Source: JACDQM01 sp044373315
Lineage (GTDB): Bacteria; Pseudomonadota; Gammaproteobacteria; Burkholderiales; Burkholderiaceae_C
DNA: 64,000 nt
Assembly (NCBI RefSeq): GCF_044373315.1
Contig: NZ_JBILQK010000010.1
Span: forward strand, 1 to 64,000
Direction of reading: 5' to 3'
The position numbers and the translations under genes are program-made. The notes beneath the pieces were generated by a model. It was not told where the DNA came from. It did not search any database and saw nothing but the letters and a program-made list of their open reading frames with translations. Shown piece after piece: positions 16,670 to 23,921 of the stretch (its first letter is position 1; the number at the start of each line of letters is the position of its first letter).

Positions 16670-17506
16670 ATGGAAATCCGCCAACCCATTCACAGCGAGC
16701 ACGCCCGCACGCTGGACACCAGCGGCCTGCGCCGCCACTTTCTGGTCGAGAACCTGTTCAAGGCCGACGAGGCCACGCTGACCTACAGCCAGATCGACCG
16801 CATCATCGTCGGCGGCATCATGCCTGTGGCCAAGCCGGTGACTTTTTCGCCTGAGCTGGGCAAGCACACCGGCACCGACTTCTTCCTTCAGCGCCGCGAG
16901 CTGGGCCTGATCAATATCGGCGGCGCAGCGCGCGTTACGGTGGATGGTCAGTTCTTCGAGGTCGGCCCGCGCGAGGCCCTGTATGTGGGCCAGGGCGCCA
17001 AGCAGCTGGAATTCGCTAGTGTCGATGCCGCGACGCCGGCCAAGCTGTATTTCAACTGCGCACCGGCCCACACCGCCTATCCGCACCGCAAGGTGACGCT
17101 GGCCGAGGCTTCGCCCGAGACCCTGGGCGCGCCGGAGACCAGCAACCGCCGCACCATCTACAAGTTCCTGGTGCCCGACGTGCTGCCTACCTGCCAGCTG
17201 CTGATGGGCATGACCCAGCTGGAGCCTGGCAGCCTGTGGAACACCATGCCCTGCCACACGCATGACCGCCGCATGGAGGTCTACTTCTATTTCGACATGA
17301 GCGAGCAGGCAGCGGTTTTCCACATGCTGGGCGAGCCGACCGAGACCCGCCACCTGGTGGTGCGCAATGAGCAGGCCGTGATCAGCCCGAGCTGGAGCAT
17401 CCACTCCGGCGTCGGCACCCAGGCCTACACCTTCATCTGGGGCATGGTGGGTGAGAACCAGGTCTTCAAGGACATGGACCACGTGCCCATGACCACCCTG
17501 CGCTGA
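16670..17506 (+). CDS. kduI: 5-dehydro-4-deoxy-D-glucuronate isomerase
   Basis: 278 residues, the same length as E. coli KduI, and the zinc ligands fall at the same numbers: His196 and His198 in PCHTHDRRMEVYFYF, Glu203, and His245 in SWSIHSG. The enzyme converts 5-keto-4-deoxyuronate to 3-deoxy-D-glycero-2,5-hexodiulosonate in the cytoplasm. I chose ATG 16670 (MEIRQPIHSEHA), since the upstream extension does not match the family. It is followed 15 bases later by kduD, the next enzyme, and preceded by a KdgR-like box. Confidence 0.95.
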   Translation: MEIRQPIHSEHARTLDTSGLRRHFLVENLFKADEATLTYSQIDRIIVGGIMPVAKPVTFSPELGKHTGTDFFLQRRELGLINIGGAARVTVDGQFFEVGPREALYVGQGAKQLEFASVDAATPAKLYFNCAPAHTAYPHRKVTLAEASPETLGAPETSNRRTIYKFLVPDVLPTCQLLMGMTQLEPGSLWNTMPCHTHDRRMEVYFYFDMSEQAAVFHMLGEPTETRHLVVRNEQAVISPSWSIHSGVGTQAYTFIWGMVGENQVFKDMDHVPMTTLR

Positions 17507-17521
17507 GCACAAGGCATAGCC

Positions 17522-18283
17522 ATGATTCTGGACAACTTCCAACTGAGCGGCCGCGTGGCCATCGTCACCGGCTGCAACACCGGGCTGGGGCAGGGCATGG
17601 CCTTGGCGCTGGCTGAAGCCGGGGCCGACATCGTCGGCGTCAACGTCTCCGAGCCGACCGAGACCAAGCAGCAGGTCGAGGCGCAGGGGCGTCGCTTTCT
17701 CGATCTGCGCGCCAACCTGGCCGACATCAGTTGCATCGACGGCCTGATCGCCGAAGCCCGGCAGCTGACCGGCAACATCGACATCCTGGTCAACAACGCC
17801 GGCATCATCCGCCGCGAGGATGCAATCAAGTTCAGCGAGAAGGACTGGGACGATGTCATCGACATCAACCTGAAGACGGTGTTCTTCTTCTCGCAGGCCG
17901 TAGCCAAGCAATACCTGGCCCAGGGCAGCGGCGGCAAGATCATCAATGTGGCGTCGATGTTGTCCTTCCAGGGCGGCGTACGGGTGCCGTCCTACACCGC
18001 CAGCAAGAGCGGCGTGATGGGCATCACCCGGCTGATGGCCAATGAGTGGGCACAGCATGGCATCAACGTCAACGCCATTGCGCCGGGCTATATGGCCACC
18101 AACAACACCGCTGCGCTGCGCGCTGACGAAGGCCGCAACGCCTCCATCCTGGAGCGCATCCCGGCCGGACGCTGGGGCCTGCCCGAGGACCTGGCTGGCC
18201 CGGTCGTGTTCCTGGCCTCGAAGGCCTCGGACTATGTGAACGGCTATACCGTCGCAGTCGACGGCGGCTGGCTGGCCCGCTAA
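17522..18283 (+). CDS. kduD: 2-dehydro-3-deoxy-D-gluconate 5-dehydrogenase
   Basis: 253 residues, a classical SDR. The NAD-binding motif is TGCNTGLGQG (about 16-25), NNAG is at 90-93, and the catalytic Ser, Tyr and Lys are in NVASMLSFQGG and YTASKSG. The motif GCNTGLGQGMA and the C-terminus GYTVAVDGGWLAR are typical of KduD. It reduces the KduI product to KDG, which KdgK phosphorylates. It follows kduI by 15 bases, so the pair is co-transcribed. Confidence 0.95.
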   Translation: MILDNFQLSGRVAIVTGCNTGLGQGMALALAEAGADIVGVNVSEPTETKQQVEAQGRRFLDLRANLADISCIDGLIAEARQLTGNIDILVNNAGIIRREDAIKFSEKDWDDVIDINLKTVFFFSQAVAKQYLAQGSGGKIINVASMLSFQGGVRVPSYTASKSGVMGITRLMANEWAQHGINVNAIAPGYMATNNTAALRADEGRNASILERIPAGRWGLPEDLAGPVVFLASKASDYVNGYTVAVDGGWLAR

Positions 18284-18339
18284 GCCACAACCCAAGCGCA
18301 GCGCCGTTCGAGGTCAGAGGCCTAGTTCGGCGCCAGGCA

Positions 18340-18362
18340 CGAACCGTCCGCAGGGCGGTTCG
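18340..18362. repeat. Inverted repeat between kduD and togM
   Basis: CGAACCG and CGGTTCG form a 7-bp stem, extendable with one mismatch by GTCC/GGGC, around GCA. It lies in the 141-base kduD-togM gap and has no T run after it. It could be an attenuator, an mRNA-stability hairpin or an operator; nothing decides between these. Confidence 0.4.
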
Positions 18363-18424
18363 ATCCCAGGCTCTGGCTTCTACAGAGGGCGTAGCCTTGA
18401 GATCACCGACGGAGACACGGTGAG

Positions 18425-19312
18425 ATGTACGAAAACAAAAAACTTGGCTTTCTGTTCGTGCTGCCCTTTGTGTTGGGCGTGCTGCTGTTCAAGCTCACGC
18501 CCTTCGTGATGAGCTTCGCGCTCAGTTTCACGCAGTACGACCTGATCGACCCGCCTCAGTATGTGGGCCTGCAGAACTACACCGAGCTGGCGACGGCGGA
18601 TCCGCTGTTCCGCCAATCGCTCGGTGTGACGATGATCTTCGCGCTGCTGGCGGTACCGCTGCGGGTCGGCTTCGCGCTGTTCATCGCGCATGTGCTGAAC
18701 TTCAAGCTGCGCGGCATCAACTTCTTCCGCGCCGCGTTCTACATCCCGTCCATCCTGGGCGGCTCGATTGCGACGGCCGTGCTGTGGCGCTTTCTGTTTG
18801 CCAAGAACGGCCTGGTCAATCTGGTGCTGGTGGAGCTGGGCATGGAGCCGATCGCCTGGCTGGCGGATGAGCATTACTCGATGTGGACCATCGTGCTGCT
18901 GTTCACCTGGCAGTTCGGTTCGGCGATGGTGATCTTCCTGGCGGCGTTGCAGAACGTCTCGGTGTCGCTGTATGAGGCGGCCGAATGCGACGGCGCCAGC
19001 AAGTGGCAGCAGTTCTGGAAGATCACGGTGCCGCTGATCACGCCGGTCATCTTCTTCAACATGATCATGCAGATGGTGCACGCCTTCCAGGAATTCAACG
19101 GCCCCTACATGATCACCGAGGGCGGCCCGCTGCACTCGACCTATGTGCTGGCGCTCTACATCTACGACCAGAGCTTCCGCTTCTTCAATCTGGGCTATGG
19201 CGCGGCCTTGTCCTGGGTGCTGTTCGCCCTGGTCGGCGGCCTGGCTGCGCTGAGCTTCTGGAGCTCCAAGTACTGGGTCTTCTATTCGGGCGAGAAGGAG
19301 CAGAAGCGATGA
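18425..19312 (+). CDS. togM: Oligogalacturonide ABC transporter permease TogM-like
   Basis: 295 residues with six membrane spans, the MalF/UgpA type of sugar permease. The EAA loop is EAAECDGASKWQQFWKITVP. The start MYENKKLGFLFVLPFVLGVL and EFNGPYMITEGGPLHSTYVL are close to what I recall of TogM. The stop overlaps the togN start (ATGA). With TogN, TogA and TogB it should import oligogalacturonides, the substrate of the downstream Ogl; the substrate is assigned by context. Confidence 0.88.
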   Translation: MYENKKLGFLFVLPFVLGVLLFKLTPFVMSFALSFTQYDLIDPPQYVGLQNYTELATADPLFRQSLGVTMIFALLAVPLRVGFALFIAHVLNFKLRGINFFRAAFYIPSILGGSIATAVLWRFLFAKNGLVNLVLVELGMEPIAWLADEHYSMWTIVLLFTWQFGSAMVIFLAALQNVSVSLYEAAECDGASKWQQFWKITVPLITPVIFFNMIMQMVHAFQEFNGPYMITEGGPLHSTYVLALYIYDQSFRFFNLGYGAALSWVLFALVGGLAALSFWSSKYWVFYSGEKEQKR

Positions 19313-20190
19313 GCGCGGGCATCGAGACAAGCAACAGCGCTTCGCTGCAGCTGAGCCGTGACCGCGGCCGCCCCTGGCTGCGCTATGTGGCGCTGATCGC
19401 GGTCGCCTTCGTGATGCTGTATCCGCTGCTGTGGCTGATCGGCGCCTCGTTCAAGAGTAATTCCGAGATCTTCAGCTCGGCCGGCTTCTGGCCCGAACGC
19501 TTTGACTTCGCGTCCTATGCCAAGGGCTGGAAGACCAGCACCGAGTACACCTTCGCGACCTACTTCCTGAACAGCTTCCTGATCACCATTCCGCGCATCA
19601 TCGTCACGGTGATCTCCTGCGTGCTGGTGGCCTATGCCTTCGCGCGCTTCGAGTTCTGGGGCAAGAAGTTCATGTTCAGCATCATGATCGCGACGATGAT
19701 GCTGCCGCTGATCGTGCTGCGCCTGCCGCAGTACCTGGTGTTCCGCGAGATCGGCTGGCTGGATTCCTACCTGCCGCTGATCATCCCCTCGGCCTTTGCC
19801 ACCGACACATTCTTCGTCTTCATGCTGGTGCAGTTCCTGCGCGGCATTCCGCGCGACATGGAAGAGGCGGCGCAGATCGACGGCTGCAATGCGCTGCAGC
19901 TGCTCTGGCACATCATCGTGCCGATGCTGAAGCCGGCCATCATCTCGGTGATCGTGTTCCAGTTCATCTGGACCATGAACGACTTCATGGGCCCGCTGAT
20001 CTATCTGGCCTCGGTCGAGAAATACCCGGTCTCGCTGGCGCTGAAGATGAGCATCGGCGCCACCGAGGAAGTCGAGTGGGCCAATGTGATCGCCATCTCG
20101 GTGGTGGCGCTGATTCCTTCGGTGCTGGTGTTCTTCGCGGCGCAGAAGCACTTCATCGAAGGCGCGACGTCGAGTGGGGTGAAGGGATGA
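19309..20190 (+). CDS. togN: Oligogalacturonide ABC transporter permease TogN-like
   Basis: 293 residues from ATG 19309, six spans, the MalG-type partner of TogM. The EAA loop is EEAAQIDGCNALQLLWHIIVP; VFQFIWTMNDFMGPLIYL follows. The frame is open far upstream, but the earlier part is antisense-like and covers togM. It is translationally coupled to togM. A 109-base gap separates it from togA. Confidence 0.88.
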   Translation: MSAGIETSNSASLQLSRDRGRPWLRYVALIAVAFVMLYPLLWLIGASFKSNSEIFSSAGFWPERFDFASYAKGWKTSTEYTFATYFLNSFLITIPRIIVTVISCVLVAYAFARFEFWGKKFMFSIMIATMMLPLIVLRLPQYLVFREIGWLDSYLPLIIPSAFATDTFFVFMLVQFLRGIPRDMEEAAQIDGCNALQLLWHIIVPMLKPAIISVIVFQFIWTMNDFMGPLIYLASVEKYPVSLALKMSIGATEEVEWANVIAISVVALIPSVLVFFAAQKHFIEGATSSGVKG

Positions 20191-20299
20191 GGACGGTGGC
20201 TTGCGCTTGCATCGATCACGACATGAGTGGAACAGGGCAGCCCTGCTCAGGAGCCTGCGCCGCTAGAAGCAAGACCGAATACAGACACGCGGAGACAAC

Positions 20300-21427
20300 G
20301 TGGCACGACTAAGCCTCAACAAGATAGAAAAGGTCTACCCCAACGGCTTCAAGGCCGTGCATGGCGTGGACCTGGAAGTACGCGACGGCGAGTTCATGGT
20401 GTTCGTCGGCCCGTCGGGCTGCGCCAAGAGCACGCTGCTGCGCATGATTGCCGGCCTGGAAACCATTTCCGGCGGCGAGCTGCGCATCGGGGACCGCGTC
20501 GTCAACGAGCTGGCGCCCAAGCAGCGCGGCATTGCGATGGTGTTCCAGAACTACGCGCTCTATCCGCACATGAAGGTCTACGAGAACCTGGCCTTCGGCC
20601 TGAAGCTCGCCGGCACGCCCAAGGCGGAACTGGACCAGCGCGTGCGCCATGCCGCCAAGCTGCTGGAGATGGAGCACCTGCTGGACCGCTATCCCAAGCA
20701 GCTCAGCGGGGGGCAGGCGCAGCGCGTGGCAGTCGGCCGCGCCATCGTCAAGAAGCCCGAGGTCTTCCTGTTCGACGAGCCGCTGTCCAACCTGGACGCC
20801 AAGCTGCGCGCTGCGATGCGGGTGCGCTTGACCGAGCTGCACCGCACGCTGCGCGAATCCGGCCAGGCGGCCACCACCGTCTATGTCACGCACGATCAGG
20901 TCGAGGCCATGACCATGGGCGAGCGCATCTGCGTGCTCAAGGACGGGCAGATCCAGCAGGTCGACACGCCCACCGCGCTGTACGAGCGCCCGGCGAATGC
21001 CTTTGTGGCCAGCTTCATCGGCTCGCCCGAGATGAACATCGTCGACGCCAGCCTGCAGGCCGCGGCCAGCGGCCTGGCGGTGCGGGTGGGCGACGCGCTG
21101 CTGCCGCTGCCGGCCGACAAGGCGCAGCGCCTGCAGGGCGGCTCGGCCGCCGTGCGCTTCGGCCTGAGGCCCGAGCACATCGGCCTGCTGCCGCGCGCTC
21201 AGGGCGACAGCACCGCTGCTGCGGCCAAGCTCCGCTTCACCGAGCACATGGGTTCCGAGGTCTATGTGCATGCCGATCTCGGCGCGCTGCCACTGACGGC
21301 ACGCGTGCCGGCCGAGCAGGCAGCGGCGCTGGCCGGGCTCAAGCGCGGCGATGAGCTCAGCCTGCATCTGCAGCTTTCTGCCTGCCATCTGTTCGACGCC
21401 GCCAGCGGCGCCAATCTGCTGCTATGA
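20300..21427 (+). CDS. togA: Sugar ABC transporter ATPase (TogA/UgpC/MalK type)
   Basis: 375 residues from a GTG with GGAG seven bases upstream. ABC motifs are all present: Walker A GPSGCAKST (37-45), Q-loop FQNYALYPHM, signature LSGGQAQRVAVGRA, Walker B VFLFDEPLSNLD, and the H-loop YVTHDQVEAMTMG. A C-terminal TOBE region (about 240-375) is typical of MalK-like sugar ATPases. Walker A has Ala42 where the consensus has glycine (GxxGxGKST); lysine and serine are intact, so it may still bind ATP. It follows togMN and its stop overlaps togB (ATGA), so it should power oligogalacturonide import. Confidence 0.88.
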   Translation: MARLSLNKIEKVYPNGFKAVHGVDLEVRDGEFMVFVGPSGCAKSTLLRMIAGLETISGGELRIGDRVVNELAPKQRGIAMVFQNYALYPHMKVYENLAFGLKLAGTPKAELDQRVRHAAKLLEMEHLLDRYPKQLSGGQAQRVAVGRAIVKKPEVFLFDEPLSNLDAKLRAAMRVRLTELHRTLRESGQAATTVYVTHDQVEAMTMGERICVLKDGQIQQVDTPTALYERPANAFVASFIGSPEMNIVDASLQAAASGLAVRVGDALLPLPADKAQRLQGGSAAVRFGLRPEHIGLLPRAQGDSTAAAAKLRFTEHMGSEVYVHADLGALPLTARVPAEQAAALAGLKRGDELSLHLQLSACHLFDAASGANLLL

Positions 21428-22731
21428 GAGAACCCTCGCTGTTCAACCGGCGCCAACTGCTGGTGTCAGGTCTAGCTGCCGCCCCCATGGTGCTCAGCGC
21501 ACAGCCGCGCGAGACCGTGCTGCGCTTTGCCTGGTGGGGCGGATCGGCCCGCCACGAGGCCACGCTGAAGGCGCTGGATCTGTTCGAGCGCCGCCACCCT
21601 GGCGTGCGGGTGAAGGCCGAGTACATGGGCTTCAACGGCTATCTGGAACGCCTGACGACCCAGATCGCCGGCCGCTCCGAGCCCGATGTCATGCAGATCA
21701 ACTGGGCCTGGCTGGCGATGTTCAGCAAACGCGGCAACGGCTTTGCCGACCTGCGCCAGCATGCCGCCCAGCTCGATCTTGGCCAGCTCAGCGCCGAAGA
21801 CCTGGCCTATGGCGAGGTGGCCGGCAAGCTCAATGCGCTGCCGGTGTCGTTCAGCGCCCGCGTGATGCTGCTGAACCAGTCGGCCTTCCAGCGTGCCGGC
21901 ATCGCACTGCCGCGCAACTGGGACGAGCTGTTTGCCGCCGGCCCGGCTTTTCGTCGCAAGCTGGGCGAGAACGCCTACCCGCTGGACGGCGAGCTTTACG
22001 ACATGATGCTGCTGTCCCAGGCTTGGGTGCAGCAGCGCCACGGCATGCCTTATGTGGACCCGCTGCAGCCGCGCGTGGCGATGAACCCGGCGGCAGCACT
22101 GGACTGGGTGCGCGTCTACAAGCGCCTGGTCGACGAACATGTGGCCACGCCGCTGCCGCTGCGCGCCTCGCTGGGCGGCGCCGAGAAGCCCACCGAGCAG
22201 CAGCCGGATTGGGTGGTCGGCAACTGGGCCGGCAACTACACCTGGGATTCGGCCATCGGCCTGCGCGCCTCCACCCTGAACAAGCAGCAGCAGCTGGTGC
22301 TGGGCGAGTTTCCGACCCTACCCGGCTCGCTGGAAAGCGGCATGTTCGGCCGGCCGACGCTGATGTATGCGGTCGGCCGCAACTCACGCCAGGCGGAGAT
22401 GTCCGCACGCCTGATCAACTTCCTGCTGAACGATCTGGAGGCCGCCGCCATCCTCGGCCGAACCCGCGGCCTGCCGTCAGCGCGCGCGGCCTTCGAGCAG
22501 CTCAAGAGCAGCGGCAAGGCCCCGGCGCTGGAGCTGGCCGCCTACGAGCAGATCCGCGCGCAGCGCCAGAGCGGCCGGCTCAAGCGCCCGGCGCCGCTGT
22601 TCGAGCATGCGCGCCTGCACAAGTTCATGCGCGAGGTCTTCGAGACCATCGCCTACCGCAAGACCAGCGAACAGGCCGCCGCCACCCGCTTGGTCGAAGA
22701 AGGCCAGGCGCTCCTGCAACGCATCAAGTGA
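21424..22731 (+). CDS. togB: Extracellular solute-binding protein of the Tog system
   Basis: 435 residues, family 1 solute-binding protein. The N-terminus LFNRRQLLVSGLAAAPMVLS carries RRQLLVSG, a Tat-like signal. RFAWWGGSARHEATLKALDL, FERRHPGVRVKAEYMGFNGY and DVMQINWAWLAMFSKRG are family-typical, and the aromatic WNWAGNYTWDSA-like region near residue 270 suggests sugar binding. It has no lipobox cysteine, so it would be free in the periplasm. Its start overlaps the togA stop, and its own stop overlaps an alternative GTG start for ogl. Confidence 0.88.
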   Translation: MREPSLFNRRQLLVSGLAAAPMVLSAQPRETVLRFAWWGGSARHEATLKALDLFERRHPGVRVKAEYMGFNGYLERLTTQIAGRSEPDVMQINWAWLAMFSKRGNGFADLRQHAAQLDLGQLSAEDLAYGEVAGKLNALPVSFSARVMLLNQSAFQRAGIALPRNWDELFAAGPAFRRKLGENAYPLDGELYDMMLLSQAWVQQRHGMPYVDPLQPRVAMNPAAALDWVRVYKRLVDEHVATPLPLRASLGGAEKPTEQQPDWVVGNWAGNYTWDSAIGLRASTLNKQQQLVLGEFPTLPGSLESGMFGRPTLMYAVGRNSRQAEMSARLINFLLNDLEAAAILGRTRGLPSARAAFEQLKSSGKAPALELAAYEQIRAQRQSGRLKRPAPLFEHARLHKFMREVFETIAYRKTSEQAAATRLVEEGQALLQRIK

Positions 22732-22754
22732 GTCTTGAACACAGCATCTCCATC

Positions 22755-23921
22755 ATGAAAGCCACTCAACGCCAGCTGAAGTTTGTCACCCGCGAAGACC
22801 CGGACACCGGCGCACGCGTGACCCGCCTCACGCCCACCGATGTGACCTGCCATCGCAACTACTTCTATCAGAAGTGCTTCACCAACGATGGCAAGCGGCT
22901 GATCTTCGGCGCCGAGTTTGGCCCCCAGCCCAGCCCGAACTGGAACTACCACCTGCTGGACCTGGAAAGCCAGGTCGCCACCCAGCTCAGCGACCAGGCC
23001 GGCGAGAACACCTTCGGCGGCTTTCTCAGCCCGGACGATCAGCACCTGTACTTTGTGCGTGCCGAACGCCAGCTGATCCGACTCAGCCTGGCCGACCTCA
23101 GCGAGGAGGTGGTCTACACCGTGCCGCAGGGCTGGGTGGGCTATGGCACCTGGGTCAGCAACAGCGTTTGTACCAAGATGGTGGGCATCGAGATCCATGC
23201 CGACGACTGGTTTCCGCTCAACACCTGGCAGAAGTTCAACGAGATGTTCCACCAGAAGCCGCGCTGCCGGCTGTTCAGCGTGGACCTCAGGACCGGCGAG
23301 CGCACGGTCATCCTGGAGCAGCGCGGCTGGCTGGGCCATCCGCAGTACCGCCCCTTCGACGACAACACCGTGGCCTATTGCCACGAAGGCCCGCATGACC
23401 TGATCGATGCGCGCATGTGGTTCATCAACGAGGACGGCACGAACCGCCGCTGCGGCAAGGAACACGCGCCGGGCGAGAGCTGCACGCATGAGTTCTGGGT
23501 GCCCGACGGCAGCGCGATGATCTATGTGAGCTACCAGCACGACTCGCCCGAGCGCTGGATCTACAGCCTGGACCCGGTCACGCTGGAGAACAAGCTGTTG
23601 ACCGCGATGCCGCAGTGCTCGCACCTGATGAGCAACCAGGACGGCACGCTGATCGTCGGCGACGGTTGCGGCAAGGCCAGCGGCGACTCCTCTGCCAGCA
23701 ACGAGATGCTCAGCGGCGACCCCTATCTGCATCTTTTCGACCTCAAGACCGGCACCACCCGCGCAATCGCCCGCCACGACAGCAGCTGGGGCGTCTACAA
23801 GAACAGCCGCCAGGTGACCCACCCGCATCCCAGCTTCACGCCCGACGAGAAACAGGTGCTGTTCAGCTGCGACGCCGAGGGCGAGCCAGCGCTGTATCTG
23901 GCGGATCTGGGCCGGGCATGA
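22755..23921 (+). CDS. ogl: Oligogalacturonate lyase (PL22)
   Basis: 388 residues, the length of Dickeya Ogl, and closely similar to it: TGARVTRLTPTDVTCHRNYF, NTFGGFLSPDD, GYGTWVSNSVCTKMVGIEI, WLGHPQYRPFDDNTVAYCHE and EHAPGESCTHEFWVPDGSAM. The manganese-binding histidines and glutamine of the seven-bladed propeller lie in these segments. No signal peptide, so it works in the cytoplasm, splitting imported digalacturonate into unsaturated monomers for KdgF and KduI. I chose ATG 22755, matching the family start; a GTG at 22728 overlapping the togB stop would add nine residues. It is coupled to the next gene by ATGA. Confidence 0.95.
   Translation: MKATQRQLKFVTREDPDTGARVTRLTPTDVTCHRNYFYQKCFTNDGKRLIFGAEFGPQPSPNWNYHLLDLESQVATQLSDQAGENTFGGFLSPDDQHLYFVRAERQLIRLSLADLSEEVVYTVPQGWVGYGTWVSNSVCTKMVGIEIHADDWFPLNTWQKFNEMFHQKPRCRLFSVDLRTGERTVILEQRGWLGHPQYRPFDDNTVAYCHEGPHDLIDARMWFINEDGTNRRCGKEHAPGESCTHEFWVPDGSAMIYVSYQHDSPERWIYSLDPVTLENKLLTAMPQCSHLMSNQDGTLIVGDGCGKASGDSSASNEMLSGDPYLHLFDLKTGTTRAIARHDSSWGVYKNSRQVTHPHPSFTPDEKQVLFSCDAEGEPALYLADLGRA

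Noticed and set aside
16562..18295. 577-residue open frame on the minus strand
   Set aside because: It lies antisense to kduI and kduD, whose active-site residues are all conserved. The frame is a by-product of GC-rich codon bias.
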